Assembly (NCBI GenBank): GCA_013216135.1
Contig: JABSOS010000011.1
Location: 1-64,000, forward strand
From: Candidatus Caenarcanales bacterium
GTDB taxonomy: Bacteria; Cyanobacteriota; Vampirovibrionia; LMEP-6097
Reading direction: 5' to 3'
DNA: 64,000 bases
This document shows positions 61,736 to 64,000 of the stretch, piece after piece. A model generated the notes under the pieces. That model saw nothing but the letters and a program-made list of their open reading frames with translations, was not told the DNA's origin and did not search any database. Position 1 is the stretch's first letter. Every line of letters begins with the position of its first letter. A program made the position numbers and the translations under genes.

Positions 61736-64000
61736 ATGGTTAAATTAGCACCATTTAAATATTCACATTTCAAATCATCGAATGTTTTGTTTCCTAATCA
61801 AATAAGATTAGATAAGAATACAGTGCCGGGAGATAGGAAACAGCTCGCTGATTTTAGTAGTTTCTTTGGTCCAAATAGTAAAGATTTTATAAGTGTACAT
61901 GGTGCAGGGCAACTAAGTGGGACTGATAGAAAGGAATGGAGAGAAGATAAACTGGATATATTATCCGATTTTCTAAGTCAGGATTTAGAAGTTTCAGATA
62001 AGTTTAACCCAAATGATTTTTCATTTAATGTTCTTTCTTCAGATACTGTCCTAGGGAAAATAAAGGCTAAAAATGGATCAAAAGAAATGTTAGCTGTAAT
62101 TCCAGAAGATCGATTTACAAGAAACCTTACTCTTTTTGATGAACAAACACATACTACCTATGAATTAAGTTTTCGTCATCCGGCTATTCCATTAATTACA
62201 AATAATTTGAATCGAGCAATTGAGGTATTTAATGAAGGAGATAAAAGTCCTGTCATTTCCACTCTTTTAGAGAACATAAATAAATCAAAAAATAAAGAGA
62301 TTATTGAGGTTCCATATGATCAAGCGACTCAAGATTCTGCTTTGATTTTTAATCAAATAGTTTCTAAAAAACATCAAGCTAAGGTTCTAGAGAGAATGTT
62401 TAATAGGATTTTAAATGTATTAGATAAAGTACCAAAAGGTGAGCATGAAGATTTAAGTAAAGTCCTACTCAGTGGTATTGAGAAATTCCCTTTTAATATT
62501 AATGAATTAGCTAAAACTGGTTCAAAGCAAAATAAAATTTTTAATAAACTAGCTGAAATAACTAAAAATACAGGTGCGAATATTATTTTGGTAAATCTCT
62601 TAGCTAAAAATAAAGGTGAGCTAAAGGATTCTCTCCTGGATAATTTTTCTAAACTATTAAAGGTCGACCAATCTGCTAGTTTAGAAGTAAGAGAAGATAA
62701 ATTTATTGAATTGATGAAAGCTCTTGACTTTAATAAACTAAATTTGTCTATTATAGAATCACTAACAGAACTAGAAAAATATTTTTTTGACTCATCTGAA
62801 AATAAATCTCATACTGATAAGTATAAGATTATTAAAGGTGAATTATTTCAAAATTCAAGATCCCAGATATTAAATCAGCTTCAAACCATAGATGCACAAA
62901 CATCATTGAAATATTTAAATAAAATCAAATTACTTTCTCCAAACTCTGCATCTGAAATTTATCATGACTTGCTTACATCAAATATATTTCGAGTAGAAAA
63001 TGAAAATGTTAATAATGGTGTAAACAATAATTCCACAGTTGAATTTTTCAAACTTTTACAGTCTTACTGTACTTTTGAAAATCATGAAGCCTCTCCTTTT
63101 AAGGATCAGGAAGTCAGGAGTAAATTCCTTATAAATTTAAATACTCAGCTCAAACAAAATCCAGATTCTTTGACTGTGCACGACATAGATGTGGCATTTC
63201 AATGCTTAGATAAAATTTTTTCTGATTTTGATTTTAGTGAAGATGAAAAGCGGTCTTATGAAAATTCTTTACAGGATTTTATTTTTAAGAAAAATATCAC
63301 TCAGCAAGATATTTTTTTTATAGACCGTGAATCTAACTTTAATAGTAACTTCTTTAGAAATAAATCTGGCTTACCTCTGCTTATAAAAGCTATAGACAAT
63401 GGTGATCTTTGGCGTGGGACAAATTCAATTTATAAAAAAGGATTCGTCACAGATATGTTGTACCGTCTTGATAGTTTTAAAGACGAAGATTCCTTAAAAG
63501 TGTTTATTGAGAAAGCAAAAAAAGCTATAAAACACGATACTTCTAAGGCTTATCTCGATAGCTTATTACTAGCAAAACAGCTTTTGAAGAATAGTGTAAC
63601 CAATCATGACGTTAAATCTTTGGCTACTAATGCTAAAGATAAATTGCAATTAAATTCAATTCTTGAAATGCTTTCATTGCTGAGTCAAAAATTTAGCCCT
63701 GAAGATATACAAGAATTAGACAATATAATGTTTGAAAAACTTTTAGAAGATGAGACTAAGCCTCTAGCTAAAATCGAAGATTTAGAAATTAAATCTAATT
63801 ATACAAACCCTAATCGGTATATTAATCAGGAAATCCACACTCTTGCAGTTGCAAAGGAAATTGGGCTTAACAAGACTTCAATGATCAGTAATTTAAGGTT
63901 ATGGAATGAGTTGAATTTGAAAAATGAAATTACCTCATTTAACGGTAATCACAGAAGACTTATTGAATTTTTAGTAGATAACTTTGAAGAAGATAAGGGG
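61736..64000 (+). CDS. large hypothetical protein, 5' 755 codons (runs off window)
   Basis: An uninterrupted frame from ATG 61736 to the window edge. TAATAT (61724-61729) ends 6 bases before it, leaderless pattern. The product starts MVKLAPFKYSHFKSSNVLFP, is Lys/Asn/Leu-rich, largely helical, with no signal peptide or membrane segment and no motif I recognise. Near the end of the visible part, TLAVAKEIGLNKTSMISNLR could be a helix-turn-helix. Similar in style to the 878-aa and 883-aa proteins of this window. Confidence 0.7.
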   Translation, partial: MVKLAPFKYSHFKSSNVLFPNQIRLDKNTVPGDRKQLADFSSFFGPNSKDFISVHGAGQLSGTDRKEWREDKLDILSDFLSQDLEVSDKFNPNDFSFNVLSSDTVLGKIKAKNGSKEMLAVIPEDRFTRNLTLFDEQTHTTYELSFRHPAIPLITNNLNRAIEVFNEGDKSPVISTLLENINKSKNKEIIEVPYDQATQDSALIFNQIVSKKHQAKVLERMFNRILNVLDKVPKGEHEDLSKVLLSGIEKFPFNINELAKTGSKQNKIFNKLAEITKNTGANIILVNLLAKNKGELKDSLLDNFSKLLKVDQSASLEVREDKFIELMKALDFNKLNLSIIESLTELEKYFFDSSENKSHTDKYKIIKGELFQNSRSQILNQLQTIDAQTSLKYLNKIKLLSPNSASEIYHDLLTSNIFRVENENVNNGVNNNSTVEFFKLLQSYCTFENHEASPFKDQEVRSKFLINLNTQLKQNPDSLTVHDIDVAFQCLDKIFSDFDFSEDEKRSYENSLQDFIFKKNITQQDIFFIDRESNFNSNFFRNKSGLPLLIKAIDNGDLWRGTNSIYKKGFVTDMLYRLDSFKDEDSLKVFIEKAKKAIKHDTSKAYLDSLLLAKQLLKNSVTNHDVKSLATNAKDKLQLNSILEMLSLLSQKFSPEDIQELDNIMFEKLLEDETKPLAKIEDLEIKSNYTNPNRYINQEIHTLAVAKEIGLNKTSMISNLRLWNELNLKNEITSFNGNHRRLIEFLVDNFEEDKG

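Overview
The window is a 64-kb piece of an AT-rich bacterial chromosome (about one third G+C by eye, standard code). It holds ordinary housekeeping genes (ATP synthase beta, PheS, LexA, S12/S7, dihydroorotase, RsmG, FtsI-type PBP, acetyl-CoA synthetase, spermidine synthase). An MlaE-type lipid-transport permease and a flagellin point to a flagellated, Gram-negative-type cell. The orphan atpD, the LexA and the flagellin would fit a non-photosynthetic cyanobacterial relative (Vampirovibrionia/'Melainabacteria'). That placement is an impression from the proteins, not a demonstrated assignment.

Layout. 1-386: 5' part of an IS66-type transposase. 0.6-4.2 kb: small hypothetical genes, a CBS-domain protein, two related coiled-coil genes and an AtpZ-like membrane protein. 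4.2-6.1 kb: an orphan atpD between two inverted copies of a ~75-bp intergenic repeat. 6.1-20.6 kb: core genes lexA, pheS, an M3 oligopeptidase, pepA, flagellin with a clear sigma-28 promoter, a nucleotidyltransferase, a FliA-like sigma factor, a DedA-family protein, mlaE, rsmG and pyrC. 20.6-35.5 kb: accessory region with an AAA/DUF4143 ATPase under a long palindromic operator, a KAP NTPase, a RelE-type toxin-antitoxin pair, an SPFH protein, a decayed secreted-protein gene, two large unknown proteins (one with a JAMM-like motif), a membrane protein plus TIR-like effector pair, and a two-gene cassette preceded by a strongly folded, possibly pseudoknotted non-coding segment. 35.5-40.4 kb: an integrated element with small DNA-binding-type proteins, a DUF3854/DUF3987-like replication protein and a large serine recombinase whose 3' end runs antisense into tRNA-His. 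40.5-64 kb: a PAS histidine kinase with a degenerate-GGDEF/pseudo-receiver partner, rpe, rpsL-rpsG, cinA, a gene behind two Fur-like boxes, an 883-aa GHKL-ATPase/HExxH fusion protein, a nucleosidase, ftsI-like PBP, pheA, PAP2, a glycosyltransferase, speE, a sodium symporter, a thioredoxin-like protein, acs, and the first 755 codons of another large unknown protein.

Two themes recur. First, many chromosomal genes have a TATAAT-like hexamer only about 5-9 bp before the start codon and no Shine-Dalgarno, which implies leaderless mRNAs; the integrated element uses strong Shine-Dalgarno sites instead. Second, large soluble proteins without recognisable homology, with Ser/Asn/Gln/Lys-rich N-termini, are scattered singly between housekeeping genes. 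They are the most likely place for lineage-specific biology; the GHKL/HExxH protein, the JAMM-like protein and the TIR pair are the strongest candidates for an undescribed system.
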